Shown piece after piece: positions 1 to 5,855 of a DNA stretch of 5,855 bases (position 1 is the stretch's first letter; each line of letters opens with the position of its first letter). The DNA lies in contig JAUHZH010000159.1 in NCBI GenBank assembly GCA_030426065.1, positions 1 to 5,855 on the forward strand, read 5' to 3'. The DNA is from Gammaproteobacteria bacterium. GTDB lineage: Bacteria > Pseudomonadota > Gammaproteobacteria > Xanthomonadales > Marinicellaceae. The translations under genes were made by a program, and so were the position numbers. The notes beneath the pieces are model-generated. The model made no database searches. It had not been told where the DNA came from and worked only from the letters and a program-made list of their open reading frames with translations.

Positions 1-1120
1 TGGTGCGGGTCCACCAACCGCCACTGACGGCTTCTTCCAGTGCAACCAGTGGCACTTCAGCCACCAATTCACCATTCAGCTCAACCCGCATCTTGCCCAA
101 TTGTGTTCCTTGTGGAATCGGAGCGGTCAATACCGAAGGTAAATCAACGTGGGCTTGCAGCTGTTTGTATTGGCCCTTCGGGATGGTGATGAACAAATCG
201 TCTTTGAGGCCGATCGAAACTTCTTCGGCATCGCCTTTCCAAATTTCGGCCTTCAACTGTTCTTGACCTGCTTGGTAGAGTTTGTGCGTTTCAAAGAAAC
301 GGAAACCGTAGTTGATCAGCTTTTGGGTTTCGTCGGCGCGCGCTTTTTCTGAATCGGTGCCCATCACCACATTAATCAAGCGCATGCCATTGCGCACAGC
401 AGATGTGGCCAAACAATAGCCAGCGGCTTCGGTGTGGCCGGTTTTGAACCCATCAACAGATGGATCGCGCCACAACAAGGTGTTGCGGTTGTGCTGTTTG
501 ATGTCGTTGAAAGTGAACTCTTTTTCAGCAAAAATCGGGTACCACTCAGGGAATTTTTGGATGATGGCTTGGCCCAAAATCGCCACATCTCGGGCAGTGA
601 CTTTGTGTTCATCCGAAGGCAAACCGGTGGCATTGGCAAAATGAGAACCGGTCATTCCGAGCGTTTGGGCGTGTTGATTCATCATGCTGGCAAAGACTTC
701 TTCACTGCCAGCGATGTGTTCTGCCAGGGCAACACATGCATCGTTGCCAGACTGGATCACCATGCCGTAAATCAAATCTTCGACGGAGACTTGCTTGTCC
801 ACTTCAATGAACATTTTGGAGCCGCCAGTGCGCCATGCTTTTTCACTGATGGTCACTTCATCGTTGAGTGACAGGGTGCCGGCTTTGAGTTCTGAAAAAA
901 CCACATAGGCGGTCATCATTTTGGGGATGCTGGCAGGGTCAACGGTCAAGTCTTTGTTACTTTCTGCCAACACACGACCTGAGTGAAAGTCCATCAGGAT
1001 GTAACTGTTGGCGTTGACTTGAGGGGCTTGTGGGGTCACGCTGATCGGCGTTTGGGTGTTTCCCAAAGTGCTATAGATCAGTGCAGAGATGGTAAAGAGG
1101 ATGTTTTTCATGTTGTTCAT
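1..1120 (-). CDS. dacA: D-alanyl-D-alanine carboxypeptidase DacA (PBP5/PBP6 type), C-terminus outside window
   Basis: Removes the terminal D-Ala from peptidoglycan pentapeptides in the periplasm, which controls the substrates left for crosslinking. Visible are 373 residues if the ATG at 1120 is used, or 370 from the ATG at 1111; E. coli PBP5 has 403, so roughly the last 30, including the amphipathic membrane anchor, are missing. A signal peptide covers about the first 20-23 residues. Counting from the 1120 start, the catalytic motifs are SIPK with nucleophile Ser64 and Lys67 in DPASIPKMMT, SGN at 124-126 in QSGNDAC, and KTG at 226-228 in VDGFKTGHT. The C-terminal beta domain follows from about 285 (GFRFFETHKLY, IPKGQYKQLQA) and the sequence leaves the window just after GGWWTR, where E. 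coli has GGFFGR. Proline inside SxxK is unusual to my knowledge (SLTK is common). Last gene seen in the operon; no terminator is in view. Confidence 0.96.
   Translation of the reverse strand, partial: MNNMKNILFTISALIYSTLGNTQTPISVTPQAPQVNANSYILMDFHSGRVLAESNKDLTVDPASIPKMMTAYVVFSELKAGTLSLNDEVTISEKAWRTGGSKMFIEVDKQVSVEDLIYGMVIQSGNDACVALAEHIAGSEEVFASMMNQHAQTLGMTGSHFANATGLPSDEHKVTARDVAILGQAIIQKFPEWYPIFAEKEFTFNDIKQHNRNTLLWRDPSVDGFKTGHTEAAGYCLATSAVRNGMRLINVVMGTDSEKARADETQKLINYGFRFFETHKLYQAGQEQLKAEIWKGDAEEVSIGLKDDLFITIPKGQYKQLQAHVDLPSVLTAPIPQGTQLGKMRVELNGELVAEVPLVALEEAVSGGWWTRT
1117..1120 (-). other. ATGA stop/start overlap, rlpA to dacA
   Basis: An ATG at 1118-1120, in frame with dacA, overlaps the rlpA TGA at 1117-1119. 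The alternative dacA ATG at 1111 lies three codons downstream. Neither has a clear Shine-Dalgarno sequence, so the choice of 1120 rests on the repeated ATGA pattern of the two preceding junctions. Confidence 0.65.
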
Positions 1121-1851
1121 TCTGTAACCAATTGGGCACCATGGATGCCATTTTGGGTGATTTTATCAATCAGGTTCTGGATTTTGTGTTCGGATTCCAA
1201 AGGGCCTATCCTGACACGATGCAGCAGGCCCGATTGGGTTCTTAATATGGTGACGAAAGTTTCAATTCCAAGCAAGCTGCCCACTTTTTTGGCCAAATTA
1301 TAGGCTGTCGTGTTGTCAGAGAATGCGCCAAGTTGAATGTACATCAAGCCTTGTTTGATCGGGCTGGTTTGCAGGTTTTGCGGCGATTTGACCACTTCAA
1401 TTTTGACTGGGGCCACGCCTTCGTTGATCATTCCCAAGACTTTGGCAGCACCGTAGGACAAATCAATGATGCGGTCTCCAACAAATGGCCCTCGATCATT
1501 GACGCGAACCACCACAGAGCGGCCGTTGCCCAAGTGGGTGACTTCGACATAGCTGGGCAAAGGCAAGGTTTTGTGCGCTGCCGTTAATTTGTACATGTCA
1601 AAGATTTCTTGATTTGAGGTTTTGCGGCCATGGAATTTTTTGCCATACCACGAGGCTTTGCCTTTTTGGCTGAAACCGGCGGGGTTGTTGTTGACCCGAT
1701 ACATGCGGCCATTGACCCGGTAAGGCGAATGGTTGCCGTATTGGCTCAATGGTTCAGAGCGGGGTTGCCATGGTTTGGTCTGGACTTTCTTGCCACAGGC
1801 CGACAAGACCACCACACTGATCAGCAACACAACCCTGACCAAGCGGGTCAT
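1117..1851 (-). CDS. rlpA: RlpA, septal ring lytic transglycosylase lipoprotein with DPBB and SPOR domains
   Basis: A 244-residue outer-membrane lipoprotein. The signal peptide ends in a clear lipobox LSAC with Cys19; Gly at +2 is compatible with sorting to the outer membrane. A double-psi beta-barrel domain spans about 62-142, with KASWYGKKFHGRKTSN (65-80), YKLTAAHKTLP (87-97) and VVVRVNDRGPFVGDRIIDLSY (113-133). A SPOR domain covers about 168-242 (YIQLGAFSDN, then HRVRIGPL). In Pseudomonas aeruginosa RlpA cleaves glycan strands lacking stem peptides using Glu120, His131 and Asp157. Glu82, His93 and Asp119 stand here at a constant offset of 38, so an active enzyme is likely, whereas E. coli RlpA has not shown this activity. 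Gln81 precedes the catalytic Glu where I expected Gly. The ATG overlaps the mltB stop (ATGA) and has a fair ribosome site (GAGG, 1859-1862). The stop overlaps the preferred dacA start. Confidence 0.95.
   Translation of the reverse strand: MTRLVRVVLLISVVVLSACGKKVQTKPWQPRSEPLSQYGNHSPYRVNGRMYRVNNNPAGFSQKGKASWYGKKFHGRKTSNQEIFDMYKLTAAHKTLPLPSYVEVTHLGNGRSVVVRVNDRGPFVGDRIIDLSYGAAKVLGMINEGVAPVKIEVVKSPQNLQTSPIKQGLMYIQLGAFSDNTTAYNLAKKVGSLLGIETFVTILRTQSGLLHRVRIGPLESEHKIQNLIDKITQNGIHGAQLVTE
1848..1851 (-). other. ATGA stop/start overlap, mltB to rlpA
   Basis: The rlpA ATG (1849-1851) shares two bases with the mltB TGA (1848-1850), the second of three such junctions in this operon, implying translational coupling of the two lytic transglycosylases. 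Confidence 0.88.
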
Positions 1852-2780
1852 GACTCGCCCTCGGTCCGGGCGGCTTTGATGGCTTCAGCGACTTGGTGTA
1901 CCGCCATGACATACAAATGGGAGTGGTTGTATCTTGAAATCACATAGAAGTTTTTCAAGCCCTTCCAATGTTGGGTGTCTGCCTCACTGGTTTTCAGGGC
2001 CAATTGTGTGTATGACCTACCGGCATCATCAGTGAGGTGGGGTTTGAGTTGGTTGTTCTTGGTGTCTTTGATGGCCTCTTTGGACAGTGGTTCGACCACT
2101 TTGCCCCCTTTGACCCAACCGTGTTTGGCCAGGTAGTTGGCCACGGAAGCGATGGCATCTTGTGGGTTGTTCAACAAATCAATTTTGTTGTCTTTTTCGA
2201 AATCCACGGCATAGCTGCGGTAACTAGATGGCATGAATTGACCATAGCCCATGGCGCCGGCGTAAGAGCCTTCAGCGGCCAAGGGATCGATGTGATCCTC
2301 TTGAGCCAAAAGCAGGAAATGTTCCAGTTCTTTGGTGAAAAATTTCGATCGCTTGGGGTAGTCAAAAGCCAATGTGTACAGGGCGTCCAAGACTTTGTGG
2401 TTGCCCTTGATTCGGCCGTAAAAAGTTTCCACCCCGATGATGGCAACGATGTATTCAGGCGAGACACCTGTTTTTTCTGACACTTCTGATATCACCGCTT
2501 GGTGCTTGTCCCAGAATTCGACCCCTTCGCCGACCCTTTTGTCGGTCATGAATATTTTTCGGTATTCAAACCAGCGCAAAGTTTTTTCAGCGGGGCGGTT
2601 CATGGCATCGATGATGCCTTGTTGGTGGTTGGCTTGACTGACCACTTGACGAACCCATTGGGGGTCCAGTTGGTGTTTCTTAGATACGTCGTTGATGAAT
2701 TGATCGACTTGTGTCAGATCCACTTTGGCTTGCCCGAGACATGCCGTGCCCAACAGGGCGAAAATTAACGTTTTTTTCAT
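1848..2780 (-). CDS. mltB: MltB-type lytic murein transglycosylase (GH103/SLT family)
   Basis: Cleaves the MurNAc-GlcNAc bond of peptidoglycan to give 1,6-anhydroMurNAc ends. The protein has 310 residues, against 361 for E. coli MltB. It aligns along its length from memory: WFEYRKIFMT (70-79), GIIGVETFYGR-type block with catalytic Glu118 (Glu162 in E. coli), KVLDALYTLAFDYPKR (129-144), EGSYAGAMGYGQFMPSSY (170-187), and SRYNHSHLY (282-290). The shortness comes from the N-terminus: the signal peptide (MKKTLIFALLGTACLGQA) is followed almost at once by the helical domain, without the linker seen after the E. coli lipobox. The only Cys, at 14, has Gly at -3, which is a poor lipobox; signal peptidase I cleavage after Ala18 is an alternative, making the enzyme soluble in the periplasm. 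The start overlaps the rodA stop as ATGA, with only a weak AAGAAA ribosome site. The stop overlaps rlpA. Confidence 0.95.
   Translation of the reverse strand: MKKTLIFALLGTACLGQAKVDLTQVDQFINDVSKKHQLDPQWVRQVVSQANHQQGIIDAMNRPAEKTLRWFEYRKIFMTDKRVGEGVEFWDKHQAVISEVSEKTGVSPEYIVAIIGVETFYGRIKGNHKVLDALYTLAFDYPKRSKFFTKELEHFLLLAQEDHIDPLAAEGSYAGAMGYGQFMPSSYRSYAVDFEKDNKIDLLNNPQDAIASVANYLAKHGWVKGGKVVEPLSKEAIKDTKNNQLKPHLTDDAGRSYTQLALKTSEADTQHWKGLKNFYVISRYNHSHLYVMAVHQVAEAIKAARTEGES
1859..1862 (-). promoter_or_regulatory. Probable ribosome binding site of rlpA
   Basis: On the minus strand, GAGG within CCGAGGGCGAGTC lies 7 nt before the rlpA ATG at 1851, inside the last codons of mltB. It is a moderate match, and supports the ATGA-overlapping start. 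Confidence 0.6.
2777..2780 (-). other. ATGA stop/start overlap, rodA to mltB
   Basis: The mltB ATG (2778-2780) and the rodA TGA (2777-2779) share two bases. The upstream minus-strand sequence has no convincing Shine-Dalgarno site, so mltB translation probably depends on ribosomes finishing rodA. The mltB start is followed by a run of seven A on the minus strand. Confidence 0.85.
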
Positions 2781-3853
2781 TGTTGTATGAGTTTCTTATG
2801 GGTGTGAACTGACATCATGATACCAAAAGATGCCAATAATGTAAGTACCGAAGTACCACCATAGCTGACCAATGGCAAGGGCACGCCCACCACAGGGAAG
2901 ACGCCGGATATCATGCCCGCATTGATGGTGATGTAGACAAAGAAAATCAGCGTGAGTGCCCCACAAATCAATCGATTGTAGGTGTTTTTTGCTTGAGCGG
3001 CGATGAACAGGCAACGCATGATGATCAAGGTGTACAAAATGAACAAGGCCAGAACACCGATGAAACCGAATTCTTCGGACAGCACAGACAGGATAAAATC
3101 AGTGGAATGTTCAGGTAAAAAGTCCAGTTGTGTTTGGCTTCCTTGTTGCCAGCCTTTGCCATTCACGCCACCGGAACCAATGGCAATTTTGGACTGGATG
3201 ATGTTCCAGCCGCGATTCAATGGATCGGATTCTGGGTTCAAAAACATCAACACCCGCTGCTTCTGGTATTCATGCATGAAATGCCACACCACAGGTGATG
3301 CCAAGACAGCCAAAATGCCGCCACCAATGATCAGTTTCCAAGAGATGCCCGCTAAATAAATGACAAACAATCCAGAAAGGGCAATCAGGATGGAGGTGCC
3401 CAAATCGGGTTGCTGGTAAATGAGGCCAGTGCACAGGCCGATGACCAACAAGGAGCCGAACACATGTTTCCAATCAGGAGGCAGCGCGGCATGACGCATG
3501 ATCCATGCCACCATCATCGGCACCGTGAATTTGCACAATTCTGAGGGTTGGATGCTGATGCCCAAATCGAGCCATCGTTTGGCCCCTTTGACCGTGATGC
3601 CAAAAAACAACACGCCAAACAGCAGCACCACCGAACCAACAAAAATCAAAGGCGTGAACTGTTCAAACCGCTCAGGTCTGATTTGGGCGATCACCAGCAT
3701 CGCCACCAAACCCATCAAAATGCGGATCGCTTGTCTCTCAACCAAAACGGGGCCACCGGCACTGTACAACACCACCAAACCATAGGCCAAGAGTGTCAGC
3801 AACAACAACAGCAACCACGGGTCGATCCAATCATTGATGCCGCGTTTACGCAT
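2777..3853 (-). CDS. rodA: RodA, SEDS-family peptidoglycan glycosyltransferase
   Basis: An integral inner-membrane protein of 358 residues (E. coli RodA is 370). It polymerises lipid II into glycan strands in complex with PBP2. About ten hydrophobic segments are visible. SEDS signatures include VKGAKRWLDLG (88-98), IQPSELCKF (101-109), QQPDLGTS (147-154), NRGWNIIQSKIAIGSGG (213-229), LDFLPEHSTDFI (243-254) with the essential Asp at 252 (Asp262 in E. coli), and PLPLVSYGGTSV (325-336). Start choice: an upstream in-frame ATG at 3898 would add 15 residues (starting MPTCAFITPNG) and overlap mrdA by 53 bp. The ATG at 3853 has a strong GGGAGG ribosome site 6 nt upstream and gives the expected MRKRG-type N-terminus, so it is preferred. 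It overlaps the mrdA end by 8 bp. The TGA stop overlaps the mltB ATG. Confidence 0.97.
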   Translation of the reverse strand: MRKRGINDWIDPWLLLLLLTLLAYGLVVLYSAGGPVLVERQAIRILMGLVAMLVIAQIRPERFEQFTPLIFVGSVVLLFGVLFFGITVKGAKRWLDLGISIQPSELCKFTVPMMVAWIMRHAALPPDWKHVFGSLLVIGLCTGLIYQQPDLGTSILIALSGLFVIYLAGISWKLIIGGGILAVLASPVVWHFMHEYQKQRVLMFLNPESDPLNRGWNIIQSKIAIGSGGVNGKGWQQGSQTQLDFLPEHSTDFILSVLSEEFGFIGVLALFILYTLIIMRCLFIAAQAKNTYNRLICGALTLIFFVYITINAGMISGVFPVVGVPLPLVSYGGTSVLTLLASFGIMMSVHTHKKLIQQ

Positions 3854-5678
3854 CAGTTGCCTCCCACCATTCGGGGTGATGAATGCGCATGTAGGCATCC
3901 ATGATCTTTTTGGCTATGGGTGCCGCGGCCTTGGTGCCACTGGCGCCATGTTCTGCGACCACCACCACGGCGATTTCGGGCTGTTCAACGGGTGCAAAGG
4001 CGATGAACAAAGCATGGTTCCTCAAATGCTTGGGCAACTCTTCGTTCTTTTTGTAGATGTCTTCTTCACTTTTTCCAAACACCTGGGAGGTGCCTGATTT
4101 GCCCGCGAACAGGTATTTGTCAGAAGCCAGTGCCCTGGCGGTGCCATTGGGGGCGTTGATTACGGCACTCATGCCTTCATGAACGGCCTGCCAATGCGCT
4201 TCACTGAGTTGCATGGGCAAATAAGCGGTGTTGATGTCGCGCTTGACCAAATGGATGGGGTTGATTTTACCCTTGGAAGCCAGGATGGTCAGTGCCTGGG
4301 CCATTTGCACGGGTGTGATGACAAAATACCCTTGGCCAATGCCTGTGATCACGGTTTCACCAGGGAACCATATCATGTCGCGATTGGCTTTCTTCCATTG
4401 ACGAGAAGGCAAAATGCCGCGTTTTTCACCGGCAATATCCAAACCTGTTAACTGGCCAAATTGGAACGGTTTCAGGAATGACTCAATCCGATCGATGCCC
4501 AGTTTGACCGCCAAGTCATAGAAAAACACATTGACAGACTCAGCCAAAGAATCGGTCAAATCAACCTTGCCATGACCACCCCGTTTCCAATCATGGTATT
4601 TGCGCTCTTGGTTGGGCAATTGGTAGGAGCCGGTTGAAAACATCGTGGTTTCTGGTGTGATCAGCTTGTGGTGTAATCCTGCCAAAGCCATGTATGGTTT
4701 GATGGTAGATCCTGGCTCATAACCCCCTTTGATGCTGCGATTGAACAGCGGTTTGTCAGGTGATTGTAGCAAGGCCTGGTAATTTTGGTGAGAGATACCG
4801 GCAATGAATTGATTGATGTCATAACCGGGTTTCGAAACCATGGCCAAAATTTCGCCGTTGTTTGGGTTGACGGCGATGGCGGCACCGGTTTCTTCTCCAA
4901 AGGCTTCGTAACTGGCTTGCTGGAGCCGCAGGTCGATGGTCAAATGCAGTGTTTTGCCATGACTGGGAGCCACGGCCACTTCTTGGTTCAGTTGGCGGCC
5001 ACGGGCATTGGTTTCTGTGCGCAACATCCCCGGCGTGCCATGTAAGTCTTCTTCGTGGTATTTTTCCAGTCCCAATTTACCCACATAGTCATCAGCAGCA
5101 TAGCGGCTTTGGTCTTTTTGTGCGTATTCTTCGGCGTTGATTTTACTGACGTAACCAATGACATGTGACATCACTTCGGCGTGGTTGTACTGCCTGACCA
5201 AGTAAGGTGCAATGTGGAAGCCTGGGAAGCGGTGTTGGTTGACCGCAAAAGCAGCGACCTCATCTTCATTCAAGTGTTCTTTGATGGTGATGGGTTTGAA
5301 GGCGGGGTTGTATTTGGCGGTTGCTTTTATGTCATTGATGTTGTCTTCACTCAGTTGAATCCACTGTTTCAGCTGGTCCAGTTGTTGAACAAAGTCGGGG
5401 GCTTTTTCTGAAATGACTTGTAAGCGGTAGGCGGTTTTGTTTTCAGCCAGCAAGGTGCCATTGCGATCAAAAATCAATCCACGGGTGGGTGTGATTCTGT
5501 GGCTCTTGATGCGGTTGTTATCGGCTTCTGACAGGTAATGGTCGTGTTTGATCACTTGCAAATAAAAGTAGCGCGACAACAACAACAGAAACACCACAAT
5601 CACAATGCCCATGGCGACCCATGCCCGCTCTTGAAACAGCCTTTTTTCTCTTATTGGTTGTTTCAGTACCTTGCCCAT
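3846..5678 (-). CDS. mrdA: Penicillin-binding protein 2 (elongasome peptidoglycan D,D-transpeptidase)
   Basis: A class B PBP of 610 residues, close to the usual 600-650. It crosslinks glycan strands made by its partner RodA during side-wall elongation and is anchored in the inner membrane. Visible parts: a basic N-terminus, one membrane helix at about 20-42 (VAMGIVIVVFLLLLSRYFYL), a pedestal/dimerisation region with TPTRGLIFDRNG (63-74), and the transpeptidase domain from about 260. Catalytic motifs are STIK with nucleophile Ser324 and Lys327, SVN at 381-383, and KSGT at 527-530. WFPGETVITGIGQGY (437-451) is also typical of PBP2. E. coli PBP2 has SAD at the second motif, so SVN is the more general class form. 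Of the four residues that form the zinc site in Acinetobacter PBP2, Asp363 and His369 are kept, but Ser348 and Val382 replace the Asp and Cys. The start follows the mreD stop by 1 bp with only a weak ribosome site, suggesting coupling. The 3' end overlaps rodA. Confidence 0.97.
   Translation of the reverse strand: MGKVLKQPIREKRLFQERAWVAMGIVIVVFLLLLSRYFYLQVIKHDHYLSEADNNRIKSHRITPTRGLIFDRNGTLLAENKTAYRLQVISEKAPDFVQQLDQLKQWIQLSEDNINDIKATAKYNPAFKPITIKEHLNEDEVAAFAVNQHRFPGFHIAPYLVRQYNHAEVMSHVIGYVSKINAEEYAQKDQSRYAADDYVGKLGLEKYHEEDLHGTPGMLRTETNARGRQLNQEVAVAPSHGKTLHLTIDLRLQQASYEAFGEETGAAIAVNPNNGEILAMVSKPGYDINQFIAGISHQNYQALLQSPDKPLFNRSIKGGYEPGSTIKPYMALAGLHHKLITPETTMFSTGSYQLPNQERKYHDWKRGGHGKVDLTDSLAESVNVFFYDLAVKLGIDRIESFLKPFQFGQLTGLDIAGEKRGILPSRQWKKANRDMIWFPGETVITGIGQGYFVITPVQMAQALTILASKGKINPIHLVKRDINTAYLPMQLSEAHWQAVHEGMSAVINAPNGTARALASDKYLFAGKSGTSQVFGKSEEDIYKKNEELPKHLRNHALFIAFAPVEQPEIAVVVVAEHGASGTKAAAPIAKKIMDAYMRIHHPEWWEATDA
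3860..3865 (-). promoter_or_regulatory. Ribosome binding site of rodA
   Basis: Reading the minus strand, GGGAGG lies 6 nt before the ATG at 3853, inside the last codons of mrdA. It is the best Shine-Dalgarno match at any junction in the window. It decides the rodA start against the longer form at 3898, and implies that RodA can be translated at a high rate independently of coupling to mrdA. Confidence 0.85.
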
Positions 5679-5679
5679 G

Positions 5680-5855
5680 TCAGCCGTTCTTGATTCGCAT
5701 TTGGTTCCGGTCCATCAGGTATTTCAACCAAGGCCAGATCAAGGCCGCACTGAGCAGCGGTAGCAAATCAGTCCACCACGGAAGGTAGCGGAAACTGATG
5801 TAATCGATCAAGGCCCGGATAATCAAGTCATTGACCAACAAGGCCAATACCATCA
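5680..5855 (-). CDS. mreD: MreD, rod shape-determining protein, C-terminal part (5' end outside window)
   Basis: Only the last 57 codons are visible, ending in TGA at 5680-5682; the reading frame is open to the right edge. The peptide is hydrophobic, with one segment around visible residues 1-20 and a second around 29-47 containing SAALIWPWLKYLM, followed by a short basic tail ending in MRIKNG. The pattern of a Pro/Trp-containing loop, then AL-WP and a Leu-rich helix, then a basic tail, matches the end of MreD, an inner-membrane protein of about 160 residues that works with MreB and MreC in the elongasome. Position supports this strongly: the stop lies 1 bp before the mrdA start, and mreD-mrdA-rodA is a known gene order. 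The first visible ATG is probably internal, not the true start. MreD sequences are weakly conserved, so the call rests on context as much as on sequence. Confidence 0.82.
   Translation of the reverse strand, partial: MVLALLVNDLIIRALIDYISFRYLPWWTDLLPLLSAALIWPWLKYLMDRNQMRIKNG

Noticed and set aside
434..871. Open frame of 145 codons on the plus strand opposite dacA
   Set aside because: It lies wholly within dacA, whose minus-strand translation shows all three catalytic motifs. The plus-strand peptide has no recognisable domain or ribosome site and is explained by codon bias of the opposite gene.
2037..2480. Open frame of 147 codons on the plus strand opposite mltB
   Set aside because: It is antisense to the conserved catalytic region of mltB. 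Its Phe/Val/Gly-rich composition mirrors the opposite gene and it resembles no known protein.
2771..2777. Run of seven T (seven A on the coding strand) right after the mltB ATG, a possible slippage site
   Set aside because: It is fully explained by the Lys-Lys-Thr codons of the signal peptide, the frame downstream is intact, and nothing indicates programmed slippage.
3548..3904. Plus-strand frame rich in Gln and His (QQQQQQP) opposite the start of rodA
   Set aside because: The Gln/His run is the complement of the Leu-rich first membrane helix of RodA. No ribosome site or family match.
5572..5592. CAA-rich, repeat-like tract on the plus strand, with a similar one near 3798-3815
   Set aside because: Both are the reverse complement of Leu codons in the membrane helices of PBP2 and RodA; not a microsatellite or regulatory repeat.
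1..5855. Search for promoters, terminators, tRNA, CRISPR repeats, insertion sequences or a cryptic system
   Set aside because: Non-coding sequence amounts to 1 bp. I saw no hairpin followed by a T-run, no direct or terminal repeats and no foreign-looking segment; the window is a continuous housekeeping operon.

Overview
The window is a densely packed stretch of six genes, all on the minus strand, that encode the core of the rod-shape (elongation) peptidoglycan machinery. In transcription order, from high to low coordinates, they are the mreD C-terminus (cut by the window edge), mrdA (PBP2), rodA, mltB, rlpA and dacA (3' end cut by the window edge). There is no mobile element, RNA gene, CRISPR array or long non-coding gap. 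The only spacer is 1 bp between mreD and mrdA. The other junctions overlap: 8 bp at mrdA/rodA, then three successive 4-bp ATGA stop/start overlaps at rodA/mltB, mltB/rlpA and rlpA/dacA. No promoter or terminator is visible, so the window looks like the interior of one long operon whose start (probably mreB-mreC) lies beyond the right edge.

Organism: a Gram-negative proteobacterium. The lytic transglycosylases MltB and RlpA (a lipoprotein with a SPOR domain) and a DacA of the PBP5/6 type all fit an outer-membrane envelope. The mrdA-rodA-mltB-rlpA-dacA order is typical of gammaproteobacteria. Having mreD directly before mrdA, without rsfS-rlmH in between, is an arrangement I associate with Xanthomonadales-like gammaproteobacteria and with betaproteobacteria. 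Base composition looks moderate, not the high GC of Xanthomonas. The lineage is inference only.

How the genes work together: MreD is part of the MreBCD scaffold. RodA polymerises glycan strands from lipid II and PBP2 crosslinks them. MltB and RlpA cleave glycan strands in the periplasm or at the outer membrane. DacA trims the terminal D-Ala from pentapeptides. Synthesis, cleavage and peptide trimming are thus encoded together, and the overlaps suggest coupled translation.

I did not find an undescribed system. The observations most worth a second look are: PBP2 lacks two of the four residues that form the zinc site described in Acinetobacter PBP2; MltB seems to have lost a proper lipobox and may be soluble; RlpA keeps a complete catalytic triad; and the run of ATGA junctions decides the dacA start.
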